DNA from: Bdellovibrionales bacterium
GTDB lineage: Bacteria > Bdellovibrionota > Bdellovibrionia > Bdellovibrionales > UBA1609
Assembly: GCA_016714165.1 (NCBI GenBank)
Contig: JADJNU010000001.1
Span: 1,116,001 to 1,180,000, forward strand
Direction: 5' to 3'
Length of the DNA: 64,000 nucleotides
Shown piece after piece: positions 34,591-44,903 of the stretch. Position numbers and translations under genes: made by a program. Position 1 is the first letter of the stretch. The number at the start of each line of letters is the position of its first letter. The notes under the pieces were generated by a model. It was not told where the DNA came from, ran no database searches, and worked only from the letters and a program-made list of their open reading frames with translations.

Positions 34591-36294
34591 TTATTTAGAA
34601 CGCCCTTCCGCTTTCAATCGACTATAACGCACTGTAGATACGTAAATCACCCACAGCAAATGAATAGCGACAAAAACTGCGACATATTCAACTCCGCCAG
34701 CTCCAAATCCATAGGAGTGAAGTCCCGCTCCTAAAACAAAATTGACCCCATACCAAGCCATGATCACCAGAGAAAAGGCGACGACGCTACACACGGCCAA
34801 TCCAAATTTACGAACCCATCCCACAAGGCGACCATGAAGAATCGCTAAATAACCAAACCAGGCGATCAGTGCCCAAGTTTCTTTTGGATCCCAGCCCCAA
34901 AAACGACCCCAAGAATAATCTGCCCAAACTCCTCCCAAGATTATTCCTGTCCCCAAAAGCACCACTCCGACTTGAATAACTCGGTATATCGATCGGTTCC
35001 CCTCTTGAATCTCTTTGGCAAACTTCTCTTCTCCCCGCAAAAAATACATCAATTGCAAATCACCCAGGGCAAATGCAAGAAAAAAAGCCGCATAACTAAG
35101 TGTGATAATCAATACGTGCGTGGTGAGCCAGAAATTATCTCGCAGAACTGGCTGCAAAGGCTGCAGAGACTTGTCTAAAACTGAAGGAGCCATGTCGGTT
35201 AGAATCAAACACAAAACAGAAATAAAGGAAGAAACCATTAAGACGGCTTTTGTTCGGTTCTTCAGCTCAAAAATCATCGCAAAAATCACGGCTCCCCACG
35301 GAACCCACACAACTGTTTCATACATATTTGAAACTGGTGGACGACCCAAAATATAGGACCTAATCACCATTCCATAGGTGTGCAGAATGAGCCCCGCTAC
35401 GATGCCAGCCCATCCACCATAGTAGAGCCAAGATCGATTGTTAACCATTGCTCCAAGAAGAAAAAATGCACCCATCAGATAAAATACCCAGGACCAGAGA
35501 AAGGGATGGAAAGTGTTCAAATGAACTTCAGCTTTGACTTTGACTTCGTCTCCATAGGAATTCGGATTGATGGCACGGGCAAGCTGATTAAATTCGGAAA
35601 CAGCGATATCCAGTTCCTTTAAAGACTCCTCCCTCCCAGATAATTTTTGAGGGTCTATGTTGCTAGTCAAAACCTTTACAAATGCCTTGGTTACCCCCTC
35701 AAAACGGCTTTTCAGGTCTCCATTCAACTGAGCAACCGTCTGCCAAATATCTCCATTGACTCCAGGAGCAACTCTTAAAGCCTGGCCCATCTTGAGTCCA
35801 TGATACATACTCAACTGATTTTCTAAGTTCTGAATTGCCTGATAGTAGGGATTCAATTTCTCCTGACTCGCCAGGCGACTCTGCATATCTTGAATCAAGA
35901 GTCCCACACGTTCATTCGCAAACAACTCATTGGGTGAGTAATACACCTGAGTCCTATCCTTATCTAATTTGAGAGCCTCTCGGAGCCCATTGTGTCTGAC
36001 CAAAACAATGGGTGTCTTGTCCCACTGTTCCGGAACAAGCATCCAAGTGAAAACAATGTCTGCCGCCTCCCGATCCTGATAGGTCTCTTTCCCGTATATG
36101 AGTTTCAATGCTTCGCGCGCAAAGGAATCATAGGGCTTTATTCGACCACCATCCTGAATGTGCATACGACGCAGAGCTTCGCTTGTGAAACTTGGTGCAG
36201 CAGAGGCTGAAAACATTGAAAATCCGGTCATCCAAATAGAAAAAAATACCCAAGAAAATTGAGAAAATACGAAGGGGATTCGGGAGGATTTCAT
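34591..36294 (-). CDS. ccsA: cytochrome c biogenesis protein, CcsA/ResC type
   Basis: 567 residues. N-terminal signal/anchor and a large periplasmic region (about residues 40-260), then about eight membrane helices. The heme-handling WWD motif is WGRFWGWDPKETWALIAW; conserved His occur in TTHVLIITLS and near the C-terminus (HSYGFGAGG). System II cytochrome c synthases pair CcsA with ResB/CcsB to attach heme to CxxCH sites, as needed for ActA and ActE in the next operon. It overlaps resB by four bases (ATGA). Confidence 0.92.
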   Translation of the reverse strand: MKSSRIPFVFSQFSWVFFSIWMTGFSMFSASAAPSFTSEALRRMHIQDGGRIKPYDSFAREALKLIYGKETYQDREAADIVFTWMLVPEQWDKTPIVLVRHNGLREALKLDKDRTQVYYSPNELFANERVGLLIQDMQSRLASQEKLNPYYQAIQNLENQLSMYHGLKMGQALRVAPGVNGDIWQTVAQLNGDLKSRFEGVTKAFVKVLTSNIDPQKLSGREESLKELDIAVSEFNQLARAINPNSYGDEVKVKAEVHLNTFHPFLWSWVFYLMGAFFLLGAMVNNRSWLYYGGWAGIVAGLILHTYGMVIRSYILGRPPVSNMYETVVWVPWGAVIFAMIFELKNRTKAVLMVSSFISVLCLILTDMAPSVLDKSLQPLQPVLRDNFWLTTHVLIITLSYAAFFLAFALGDLQLMYFLRGEEKFAKEIQEGNRSIYRVIQVGVVLLGTGIILGGVWADYSWGRFWGWDPKETWALIAWFGYLAILHGRLVGWVRKFGLAVCSVVAFSLVIMAWYGVNFVLGAGLHSYGFGAGGVEYVAVFVAIHLLWVIYVSTVRYSRLKAEGRSK

Positions 36295-37688
36295 GACACG
36301 GCTCCTTCTCGTTTTCGTTGATTGGCTCTAAAGACCCCAGTCATCGTAAATAGCATGATTGCGCCGATGATGACCATTGCTGAGCCCAAATACTTCCAAA
36401 AGCGCCCGGGGTCTTGATTTACGGACAGAATAGAGGCGACGGGATTGCCCTGATCATCCTCTTGAAAACTAGCTTGATAAAAAGTGTAGCCCTTGTGCTT
36501 CAGCGGATTATTCATTGAGATCGTTGTTTTTGTTCCGTCCTCAATTGTAACGTCGCTCTCGTAGCTCATTGCCTGAGCAGTCCCCTGATAACGACCGACT
36601 CTAAAGTCTCTCAGAGTCAAATTAAAGCCCAGATCCAATCTTCTGTTTCCATAAACAAAAACAAAAACATTTTGATCGGTAAAAAGGCGAAGCGAGTTAT
36701 TTAGTCCCACCCAGTGATCCGTTCCATTGAAAGAAATCTTAAGAGCTGAAGTCGTGAGCGGAGTTGGACTTTCTCTTTTTCAAATGATATCTTTTGTTCC
36801 GGCATGAGGAAGAAAGCGAAGAATACGCAGATTCAAATTCATCCAACCCGTATCCAGACTCATTCCCTCTGTCAATTCGCCCTTTAGTGTCTTTCTCTTT
36901 CCGTCCTTTGAACGGACCTCATAACGCCCCTTCTTGGTCTGAGGGTCAATCTGAAACAGGATCATGTTACCCTGGCCCAAATCCTTTTGATCTTCGCCTT
37001 TCATCAAAATGACCTTCGCGGGACCAAGATTTGCCTCATCAATTGCCTGCCCACGACCCAGAGAAATCCATCGAGTCAAATTGACACGATCATTTTCAAT
37101 TTGGAATCGAACCGCTGGCCCATCCAGTGTATTGACTGATGGTTCTAACTCTTCCTTTCGAAAAGCATAGTGATAATAATCTCTCACTTCGATGGTATTT
37201 TGCCCAAATTGCAAAACAGTTGGATTCTCACTGGGTGGATTGAGTAGAAAATCAACGGATCTTCCAGCCATTTGAGAATATTTTTGCCCGTCAAACGAGC
37301 CCAAAACCATTATTTCTTTTTCGCCAACCGTCACATGACTGCTCTTCTCTCCAATTCCAAAAGACATGCTGCCATCGACTCCCCAATAGCGAGTTATCAA
37401 AGATCCCGCCAGGGTGACAATAATGCCCACATGAGCCAATAAAAAAGGAACATGTCGCACTTTCCAAGGCCAGCGATCCACCATCACGCAGACAAGTTGG
37501 GTCACAAGAAGGCCCATAAAGAAATACATCCACGGTCCATGATAGATTATTTTTTGTGCATATTCTGAATCAAATTTAGCTTCGTAAATCGTGCCGATGG
37601 CTGACAAAAGACCCAGAATGAGGATGACAAAAACGGCAAGCTTGACTGAAATAAAAAGCTTAAATATTCGATATAAAAAATTTATCAT
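36291..37688 (-). pseudogene. resB: cytochrome c biogenesis protein ResB, in-frame TGA
   Basis: ATG 37688 with AAGGA upstream. The first 302 codons give three N-terminal helices (LFISVKLAVFVILILGLLSAI, WMYFFMGLLVTQLVCVMV, PFLLAHVGIIVTLAGSLIT) and a periplasmic beta domain, ending at TGA 36780-36782. The same frame continues as KRESPTPLTTSALKISFNG, then the conserved KGYTFYQASFQED and a last helix (YLGSAMVIIGAIMLFTMTGVF) to 36291. Restored it is about 465 residues, the normal ResB size. A single substitution at one codon, real or a base error, would explain it; loss of function would abolish cytochrome c maturation, so an error is plausible. Confidence 0.85.
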
Positions 37689-37710
37689 AAATCGTTCCTT
37701 GTACCCACTC

Positions 37711-38508
37711 TTAAAACTCCGGAAGCGCTAAGTAAACCAATTTTACAGCTTCTGAGAGCTTACTCCGAACTTCCTGCAAATTTCCTTGCTTTATTTTTTT
37801 GCTCACTTCATCCATATATATGGACCTATTCAATTCAACCTGTATAACGTGCTGACCCTTTTCAGGGCAACCGTAAGACTGAGTGATGCGCCCACCAAGA
37901 TACGGCCAATTGACAGAAACTGAAAAACCCGCTGCCGTATAAGAGCTCACGACAAGATCTCGAAACCATGAACCACAGCTTTTGCCGTTCACATCACTGA
38001 TAACAACTTGAGCCCTCTCTTCTCCTTTATCGCGGTGGGCTTCTGTCCCCCGGCTCGGCATACTGTGCGCATCAATATGATAAACATCAGCAGCACCCGC
38101 CTCACGAAATCTCCCATAAATAGACTTCAAATCTCGATGAAAGGGATTAAAAAACTTTTCCACCATCACGTCGTGCAATTCATTGGAAATGGGCTCCTTC
38201 ATCAATCTAATTCCCGCAGTCGTCTTAACCCAATGAAACCCATGCGTGAAGGCACCTTTTGGGTGATCTGATCCAATCAGACTTTCTTCATCCACATCTG
38301 AAGGTAATCGATTGAGATCCACCACATACCGATGCCAAGTCGCAACAACCCAAGGAATCTTCAGGCTTTCCACAATGGGGCGATAAAGTAGGTCCACGTA
38401 ACGATCCACATCAAACATCAACAATGGCTCCGCCAAACCTTCAAGCCACGGAGTTTCCTTGGGAACCTGTTCTCCAGAATGGGGGATAGAAATAAAAAAA
38501 GCGCGCAA
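37711..38508 (-). CDS. N-formylglutamate amidohydrolase family protein
   Basis: About 265 residues from TTG 38508, which has a perfect AGGAGG five bases upstream; an ATG at 38586 extends 26 residues without family likeness. Marks: FFISIPHSGEQVP at the start, DVDRYVDLLY, RYVVDLNRLP, HIDAHSMPS with candidate metal His, and GGRITQSYGCPEKGQHVIQVELNR. The family hydrolyses N-formylglutamate or related N-acyl amino acids and is zinc dependent. It lies 22 bases before resB, so they may be co-transcribed, with no evident link of function. No other histidine-degradation genes are here. Confidence 0.85.
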   Translation of the reverse strand: MRAFFISIPHSGEQVPKETPWLEGLAEPLLMFDVDRYVDLLYRPIVESLKIPWVVATWHRYVVDLNRLPSDVDEESLIGSDHPKGAFTHGFHWVKTTAGIRLMKEPISNELHDVMVEKFFNPFHRDLKSIYGRFREAGAADVYHIDAHSMPSRGTEAHRDKGEERAQVVISDVNGKSCGSWFRDLVVSSYTAAGFSVSVNWPYLGGRITQSYGCPEKGQHVIQVELNRSIYMDEVSKKIKQGNLQEVRSKLSEAVKLVYLALPEF

Positions 38509-38638
38509 AAAGGCCTCCTCTTTCTCTTTCTGGATATCATGGCAGAAATAGATGCCCTGACAACTTCTATTTATTACTCGACTCATCGATTCTGGAAAGC
38601 TGTTGGCTGAAGAGGCCTTTTTGTGGTTAGATGTCGCG

Positions 38639-39223
38639 ATGACAACAAAAATCTATACCGGTCGCGGAGACCTGGGACAAACATCTCTCGTCAGCGGAAA
38701 AAGGGTTTCAAAATCCCACACACGCATTGCGGCCTACGGAACAATTGATGAGCTGAATAGTTCCCTGGGACTAGTGGGAGCTGAACTGCAATCTTTGAGT
38801 AACCTCGCGAACCTTGCCGGTTTTGTTAGACAGGGTCTTGATGAAATTCAAAACCTTCAAAACCAACTTTTTTCTGTCGGCAGTCATCTCGCTTGTGATG
38901 AGGAATCATTTAGCCACCGTTTACCCATTCTTGGTCCGGGAATGTCTGAACATCTTGAAAGACAAATCGACGAATGGACCAAACAACTCCCCGCGCTCAC
39001 TGAGTTTATCTTGCCAGGAGGGTGCAAAGCTTCGGCATTTCTCCACCTTTCACGCACTATATGCCGACGCGCCGAACGCTTAGTGACTCAGCTCATCGAA
39101 GAGGGAGGGCAAGTGGAGCCCTTTATTCTGGTCTTTCTCAATCGGATGAGTGATTATCTTTTTGTTTTTGCTCGGTACACTAATTTGCAGATGGGCTTCT
39201 CTGATTTAACCTGGAAAAAATAA
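38639..39223 (+). CDS. pduO: cob(I)alamin adenosyltransferase, PduO type
   Basis: 194 residues from ATG 38639. N-terminal TKIYTGRGDLGQTSL with the ATP-binding residues, then SHTRIAAYGTIDELNS, and the C-terminal helix motif CRRAERLV and FLNRMSDYLFVFAR. Transfers the adenosyl group of ATP to cobalamin to make coenzyme B12. An upstream start at 38603 overlaps the divergent promoter region and is not needed. The stop overlaps the next ATG (TAATG), so the GNAT-like gene is coupled. Confidence 0.92.
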   Translation: MTTKIYTGRGDLGQTSLVSGKRVSKSHTRIAAYGTIDELNSSLGLVGAELQSLSNLANLAGFVRQGLDEIQNLQNQLFSVGSHLACDEESFSHRLPILGPGMSEHLERQIDEWTKQLPALTEFILPGGCKASAFLHLSRTICRRAERLVTQLIEEGGQVEPFILVFLNRMSDYLFVFARYTNLQMGFSDLTWKK

Positions 39224-40334
39224 TGCGTTTGGTGCGAGCGACACTCGAAGACAACGAAAAATTGACTGCCTATTTTAAAAGTGCCTCACTTCCTGGGGCT
39301 GTGGACCTTTCGTTCGAGAGAAAGACCTCATTTTTTAACCAATACAGATTGCAATCGGATGATTTTACCACCTACGTGCTGCTTGGTGATCAAGGGACAC
39401 CTGAAGCCATGGCTTCACTTGTCTTTCGCCGTGCTCGCATCGAAGGAAACATGGAAACGATCTGTATTGCAACCGATCTAAGGGTATCTCCCTCGCGCGG
39501 AGCCGTACTCAGCTGGTCTCAACACTTCCTGCCCATCCTAGAAAGGGAAAAAGAGAAGCGCCAGTGCCGTTATGTTTTTTCCGTGGTCGCACAAAATCAA
39601 AAGCAGGCCTACAATGCATTCGTTCGCCCCCGCTCAATGAAAAGAAAGCTGCCTCGCTATTTCCTCTTTCGTCGCTTTCAAATCGTGAGTCTCCATGGCA
39701 TGTGGCCCTTGCGACCAAAGCCATTGCCGTCAATTAAGATATCTTCTTTCCAAGAATCTGATCGCGATGCTCTCGTTGACTATTTGCTCAAGAAAAAAAC
39801 GATAAAGCCCCTCTGCTTTTCTCCTGAGCCAGAAAATGTTGTCCAGTACATTGACCGTTGGGAAGGCTTGAAATGGGATCATTTTATCTTGGCTAAAGAC
39901 AATCGCAAAAATAGTCTCGGCGGCACGGCAAAATGGTCCCCGTCTAGAATTCAAACGATTCTTCCTGCCAATTATTCCCCTCATGCCACTACCTTAAAAG
40001 AGGGACTTCATTTGCTCTCCTTTTTCGGATTGGCAAAACGAATGCCTCCTATTGGGAGGCCTCTCGAGTTTTCGTTCCTGACCCACCTGTTCGCAGAAAA
40101 TCCGGATATTTTTATTCACTTTTAGAAAATAGCTATCGTTCAACTGCTGGCAACGAGATCCTTGTTTACACCCACTTTGACAATTACTGGCTGACAACGC
40201 CGCCCCGAGGCTTCATCTCCGCCACAATTCCGGGCGGTTTCTATTGTATGCTCTCTCCTGAACAGTCAGTTCCCGATTTTCTCAAGCCAACGCATCTTTA
40301 TGAGCCACCAGATTTTGAGCTCGCCTACTGGTGA
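39223..40334 (+). pseudogene. tandem GNAT-like acetyltransferase, frameshifted near the end
   Basis: About 370 residues when repaired. The first frame runs to TAG at 40123-40125 after AENPDIFIHF; one base later the reading LLENSYRSTAGNEILVYTHF and DNYWLTTPPRGFISATIPGG continues to TGA 40332-40334. The shift sits at TTTT (40121-40124), where one more T restores the frame. The N-terminal region (residues 1-130) has GNAT-type strands (RLVRATLEDNEKL, AMASLVFRRARI, LRVSPSRGAVLSW) and the second half repeats the pattern, a double-GNAT layout. Acceptor unknown. Coupled to pduO by TAATG. Confidence 0.65.
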
Positions 40335-40348
40335 CTCCGTAAAGCCTC

Positions 40349-41065
40349 TTATTGAGCGAGTGCCAATTCACGATGACGAAGCCCCTGCCAAAACCAGCTC
40401 AGCATGGGATCGAGATCTATTGATTCAAGCACTTGAATGTCGGCCAAGCGCAAATCCCCTTCCAAATTAGAGTAAAGCAAATTTCCAGGACCAAAATTGA
40501 CGAAGCGACGAACTCCGTAGTCACCCACCAGAGCCGTAATGATGCGGGAAGGATCGATTTTATCCACCGGAAGATCTTCTCTCAATACCTCTCCTCTCAC
40601 GTCCTTTGATTCAAATATCGCACCGTATTGGGTGAGGGATATTCCGCTCAAATAAGGAGTAGGCTCTTGAAACGACATCGGAACCAGGGGGCGAGTGACT
40701 TTCAAGGCAGGACTCGTTGAAATCATTTCGCTAAAGCTCATTTTTCCGGATGTCACGAGCATAGCAGAATCCCCATTCGTATTTCCGACAAAAATGCTGG
40801 GTCTCTGGTGGAATCGCAGATAACGATCAAAGAGACCCACCTGAACAATTGCAGAGGCCATACTCTTAAGACGAATATTGCCCAAAAAAACTCGATCCTC
40901 CGAAGCAATAAAATTGCAAAGATCGAGAGAATTCGCTCCGCTCGCATCCCAACTTTTTTGAGCCTCTGAAATTCGTTTTGTCACTTCTGGAATTCGAACC
41001 ACGTTGGCACGAATATCGATAAAATCCAATGCATTTAGCCCCTGAAAGACCACTGCTTCAGACAC
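40349..41065 (-). CDS. degenerate FabD-like acyltransferase fold protein
   Basis: 238 residues, GTG start with a G6 purine run upstream. The order AVVFQGLNALDF, LGNIRLKSMASAIVQVGLFDRYLRFHQRP, SIFVGNTNGDSAMLVTSGKMSFSEMI and FVNFGPGNLL parallels malonyl-CoA:ACP transacylases (VFPGQG, the Q-x-A-I-V-x-x-G region, GHSLGE, ExGPG). The nucleophile elbow GHSLGE is replaced by GNTNGD, so the catalytic Ser is absent at that position and His of GHS is lost. Probably an inactive or repurposed homologue. It is shorter than FabD (about 300). Confidence 0.5.
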   Translation of the reverse strand: MSEAVVFQGLNALDFIDIRANVVRIPEVTKRISEAQKSWDASGANSLDLCNFIASEDRVFLGNIRLKSMASAIVQVGLFDRYLRFHQRPSIFVGNTNGDSAMLVTSGKMSFSEMISTSPALKVTRPLVPMSFQEPTPYLSGISLTQYGAIFESKDVRGEVLREDLPVDKIDPSRIITALVGDYGVRRFVNFGPGNLLYSNLEGDLRLADIQVLESIDLDPMLSWFWQGLRHRELALAQ

Positions 41066-41484
41066 AAATACCCCCCGAGTTCACGGTTTTCAAAAAAACA
41101 CTGCCTAGTTTTTAAAAAACCTTTTGAACTTTCCCTTTACGAAAGGGTCCCCCAATACTAGACACCCATGGGATGAGTATCCAAACCTAGCTATCAGCAA
41201 GTGCCATGCCGAGACCAAAAAATGACCACGATTCAATCAGATTCGATCCTAGCAAAATGCCGCATCTCCCCTTTGACGAATTTTGATGAAATATTTATGT
41301 GTAACCATGAAAAAATAGGATAGCTTTTTTTCCCTTTGGACCAAAAACTGACTTGTGACTTTGGTCTGGTCCAGGTTAGATTTTGATGAAGCGGTTTTCT
41401 GTAATCAGTAAAGTCCTCTGAATCATTAAAAAAAATGAGATTCCTTTAGCCTAATCATCCCTCCATTTGCTAAGATTTCATCCA
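41066..41484. other. divergent control region upstream of the gsp operon
   Basis: About 420 bases. A CCCTTT/AAAGGG hairpin (41133-41147) and a longer stem GACCAAA/TTTGGTC (41339-41345 and 41360-41366) are visible. The promoter candidate at 41273-41301 points toward gspC. No RNA gene recognised. Confidence 0.4.
41273..41301 (+). promoter_or_regulatory. candidate promoter of the gsp operon
   Basis: TTGACG, a 17-base spacer and TATGTG, about 190 bases before gspC. The -35 is good and the -10 is only fair (four of six), so this is tentative. Confidence 0.3.
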
Positions 41485-42426
41485 ATGAGGTGGCTTGGGG
41501 GCAAAGGAACATTTTTTGATTCGGTGAAGGGTGGCGGTCGGCCTCCCTTCGAAGCCGTCTATGTCTATTTGTTTGCCGCCTTTCTTGGATATATTCTCAG
41601 TGATCTTTCGATTCTGTCCTACCGTCCATCGATGCTCCCAACTGAGGCTCCTCCAGCTAAGGTCACCGGGCCCACCCGTGTTCGACAGGCCAATAAACTC
41701 GACTATGAATCGATCGCCGACCGCAACCTCTTTAATTCAGACGGCAAGATTCCTCCCCCCATGTCGGCAGAAGGAGGCGGTGAGGGAGAAGCTGACCGCC
41801 CGGCCATTCTCTCCCAACTGCCCCTCAAACTCGAGGGAACGATTGTTCATGCTGACACAAAGAAATCGGTGGCTTCGATCAACTTGAAGAATAAAAATGA
41901 AACCCAGGTTTTGCGACTCGATGAAGAAATTGATGGAATTGCGCGAATTACCAAGATCGAACGACGCAGAGTGACTTTTCGTAATCTTGCCAACAGCCGT
42001 CTCGAATACATCGAAATTCCAAAAGATGAGAAAATCAACTTTGGCCTCAAGTCACCGCGAGCCTCTGGCGGAAGCGAAGTTGAAAAACGTGGGGAATATG
42101 ATTTTTCGCTCAGACGCGAAGATCTCTCTAAATACACGGCCAACCTCTCTGAAATCCTAAATCAAGCTCGGATGGTTCCAAATATTGTTCCAGGCTCGGG
42201 AGGACGGGTGGAGGGTTTTCGTTTCGTATCAATCAACCCTGGCAGTATTTTTGAAAAACTTGGATTTAAAACCATGGACGTCATCAAATCAGTGAACGGC
42301 GAAATGGTGAATAGTCCCACTCGGGCCATGGAGTTTTACAATACCCTGAAGTCAGCAAACAATATCCAACTGGGCGTCGAACGCAATGGAAGAGATGAAA
42401 GTTTCAGCTACACAGTGACAGAATAA
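41485..42426 (+). CDS. gspC: type II secretion inner-membrane protein GspC
   Basis: 313 residues. One N-terminal membrane helix (YVYLFAAFLGYILSDLSIL), a HR domain region (LPLKLEGTIVHADTKKSVASI, VLRLDEEIDGIARITKI) and a C-terminal PDZ domain (GFRFVSINPGSIFEKLGFKTMDVIKSVNGE). GspC bridges the inner-membrane platform and the secretin. ATG 41485 is preferred; an in-frame TTG at 41467 adds six residues. It starts a run of twelve gsp genes on the same strand. Confidence 0.9.
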   Translation: MRWLGGKGTFFDSVKGGGRPPFEAVYVYLFAAFLGYILSDLSILSYRPSMLPTEAPPAKVTGPTRVRQANKLDYESIADRNLFNSDGKIPPPMSAEGGGEGEADRPAILSQLPLKLEGTIVHADTKKSVASINLKNKNETQVLRLDEEIDGIARITKIERRRVTFRNLANSRLEYIEIPKDEKINFGLKSPRASGGSEVEKRGEYDFSLRREDLSKYTANLSEILNQARMVPNIVPGSGGRVEGFRFVSINPGSIFEKLGFKTMDVIKSVNGEMVNSPTRAMEFYNTLKSANNIQLGVERNGRDESFSYTVTE

Positions 42427-42504
42427 TTGCAGATTGAGCGATGAGATTTGAAATGAGAATTATTTTTTGAAAAACGAAAGAAGAAGTGAGAAGGAAGGAT
42501 CCCC

Positions 42505-44853
42505 ATGAAAGCGACAATAACTCTGATTGCGACATTTGCCGTCCTTTGCCTTGTTCTCATGATCCCATTGACGCAATTTCATGAGGCCAAGGCCCAGACA
42601 GAAAGTGCCGCGGGAGCGCTGGAAAACAGCCCCGGACAAGCTCAGCCTGCGCCCACAGACAAACCAAGTCCCGACGAAAAAGATCCTAAGAAAAAGGCCT
42701 TCGCGTTCGCTAATCCAGAAGATATCACGAACGAAAATTTTCCAGATTTAATTGAAAGTTTCGATTATCCTAATGCTGAAATTTCGGACGTCATTAAGGC
42801 CATTTCTGAACTGACAGGAAAAAACTTTATCGTCGACCCTCAGGTCCGAGGTAAAATCACAATTATCGCCCCAACTCAAGTCTCTGTCGCCGAGGCCTAC
42901 AAAGCATTTTTGTCAGCTCTGGCGATCAACGGTTACACCGTGGTTCCCTCAGGAAAATTTTTGAAGATCAAAGCCGCTCGAAACGCCCAACGCGATAGCA
43001 TCGAAACCTACTCTGGAAACTACTTCCCAAACTCAGATCAACTCATCACACGAATCATTAAACTCAAGTATATTAATGCAGCGGACGTCAACAAGGAGCT
43101 CCGCATTCTCCCTTCCAAAGATGGAGAAATGGTCCCGTATGCGCCAACCAACTCCATCATTATTTCTGACTATGGCTCGAACATAGAGCGGGTCATGAAT
43201 ATCATCAATCAACTCGACGTGCCTGGATTCGAAGAGCAATTGACTGTTATCCGTATCCGTTACGCCAAAGCCAAAGACGTGGCCGACCTTCTCGATCAGA
43301 TCATCAACAAGGGTGAAAAACGTGGTTCAAACAGGTTTTCTTCGGGAGTGCCTCAATTTCGGCGCAGTTCTGGCAGTGAAACAGGTGGCGGTTCGGGTGC
43401 CGAATCCTATTCTCTTGTTGTGAACGACGATCGGACCAATTCCATTATCGTTGTCGGAAACAAAGCGGGTATTGCCAAAATTCATCAGCTGATCGCAAAG
43501 CTTGACTTTAAACTCCGTCCCGAGGACCAGGGGGGAGTTTTTGTTTATTATGTCCGACACAGCGAAGCAGAACAGATCGAAAAGGTCCTCAATGGAATCG
43601 CGGCTGAAGCAAAAAAAGCAGGCGGCGCAGGAGCCGGAGGCGGGGCGCCGAACAATCCCACTGGTATAGCGAATCCCCTTTCGCAGGGAGCTCGCGTCTT
43701 CGGAGGCGAAGTTCAAGTTGCTGCCGACAAGAACACAAACAGCCTGATCGTCACGGCCAGCAAGCAAGATTATGAAATCGTCAAAAATATCTTGTCAAAA
43801 ATTGATATCGCCAGGGATCAAGTCTTTGTGAAAGCCATCATCATGGAAATGAATTCTACCAACGGCCAGAACTGGGGGGTTGATTACTACGCCTTTGACC
43901 GAAGCAGCAATGGAATTGGACGGATGGGTTTTCGATCCGGCGAGTCCATCGGCTCACTCATCGATCCCGCCGGTGATTTGGGAGGAATTCTGGGTTTTGG
44001 CAGTGGACAAACCTTTGAGCTCAAAACAGCAGGTGGAACGGCAACTGTGTCCAGTCTCGTTGGCCTCGTCAAATTCATTAAAAGTTCTGCCGGTGGCAAT
44101 ATTCTATCGACTCCCCAAATCATGGCTCTCGACAACGAAGAAGCGACGATCGAGGTGGGAGAAAAAATTCCAGTTAACCTCAGCCAAAATCAATCGGCAG
44201 TGGGGGGGAACGTCTCCACAACTGCCAATCGTGAAGATGTCACAATAAAGTTAATCATCACGCCCTTTATTAGCCCCGACACTGAATCAGTCAAAATGAA
44301 AATAGAACAACATGTGGCTCAGCTCTCTCAAACAGAGGTCAAGGGCGACCTTGGGAAAGCAGCGGTCGCAACCACCAAGCGACTCATCAAAACGCAGATT
44401 GTCGTCAACTCAGGAGACACGGCGGTTCTCGGGGGGCTCATGTCGGACTCTGAAACCGAGAAAGTCACAAAGATTCCGGTACTGGGAGACATCCCCATTC
44501 TGGGTTGGCTTTTCAAAGGAAAAAATAGCCAAAAAAGCAAAGCAAATTTGGTGGTGTTTATCACTCCTCAAATTGTCCGAGACTCTCAGGATAACGCTGA
44601 TATACTCAACTTCAAAATCAATGAGCGAATTGATTTTATAAAGAATTCTATGGGCGGCAGAGATCCCCATGGGGAGATCATTGACAAGCTCCCACGACGC
44701 GCAAGCAACAGTCGATCGAGTTCAAGAAAGCGTTCGAGCGGAGCCGTGAAGCAGCTCCCCCCTGAAAACCCAGATGAGATTTCGGTCGCACCGGAACCAG
44801 AACCGGGAGAAATTCCTGAGCCTTTGGAGGAGCCGGCCGTTGAATCCTTTTAA
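42505..44853 (+). CDS. gspD: type II secretion secretin GspD
   Basis: 782 residues. Signal peptide ending HEAKA, an acidic Pro-rich linker, the N0 domain (IESFDYPNAEISDVIKAISEL), repeated N1-N3 domains (KYINAADVNKELRIL, RYAKAKDVADLLDQI), Gly/Ser-rich loops, and the secretin barrel with VPVLGDIPILGWLFKGK and VVFITPQIV. It forms the outer-membrane channel. The C-terminal tail beyond the barrel is Ser/Arg then Pro/Glu-rich (about 80 residues), longer than usual, and no pilotin gene is nearby. AAGGA lies before ATG. Confidence 0.96.
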   Translation: MKATITLIATFAVLCLVLMIPLTQFHEAKAQTESAAGALENSPGQAQPAPTDKPSPDEKDPKKKAFAFANPEDITNENFPDLIESFDYPNAEISDVIKAISELTGKNFIVDPQVRGKITIIAPTQVSVAEAYKAFLSALAINGYTVVPSGKFLKIKAARNAQRDSIETYSGNYFPNSDQLITRIIKLKYINAADVNKELRILPSKDGEMVPYAPTNSIIISDYGSNIERVMNIINQLDVPGFEEQLTVIRIRYAKAKDVADLLDQIINKGEKRGSNRFSSGVPQFRRSSGSETGGGSGAESYSLVVNDDRTNSIIVVGNKAGIAKIHQLIAKLDFKLRPEDQGGVFVYYVRHSEAEQIEKVLNGIAAEAKKAGGAGAGGGAPNNPTGIANPLSQGARVFGGEVQVAADKNTNSLIVTASKQDYEIVKNILSKIDIARDQVFVKAIIMEMNSTNGQNWGVDYYAFDRSSNGIGRMGFRSGESIGSLIDPAGDLGGILGFGSGQTFELKTAGGTATVSSLVGLVKFIKSSAGGNILSTPQIMALDNEEATIEVGEKIPVNLSQNQSAVGGNVSTTANREDVTIKLIITPFISPDTESVKMKIEQHVAQLSQTEVKGDLGKAAVATTKRLIKTQIVVNSGDTAVLGGLMSDSETEKVTKIPVLGDIPILGWLFKGKNSQKSKANLVVFITPQIVRDSQDNADILNFKINERIDFIKNSMGGRDPHGEIIDKLPRRASNSRSSSRKRSSGAVKQLPPENPDEISVAPEPEPGEIPEPLEEPAVESF

Positions 44854-44903
44854 AGAGGGGCCCCTTGCTGTAAGCCTCGAATCTGGATACGATAGCGGGG
44901 AAT

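Noticed and set aside
44853..44880. AGGGGCCCCT palindrome after gspD
   Set aside because: Short, no loop and no T-tract; probably chance between two operon genes.
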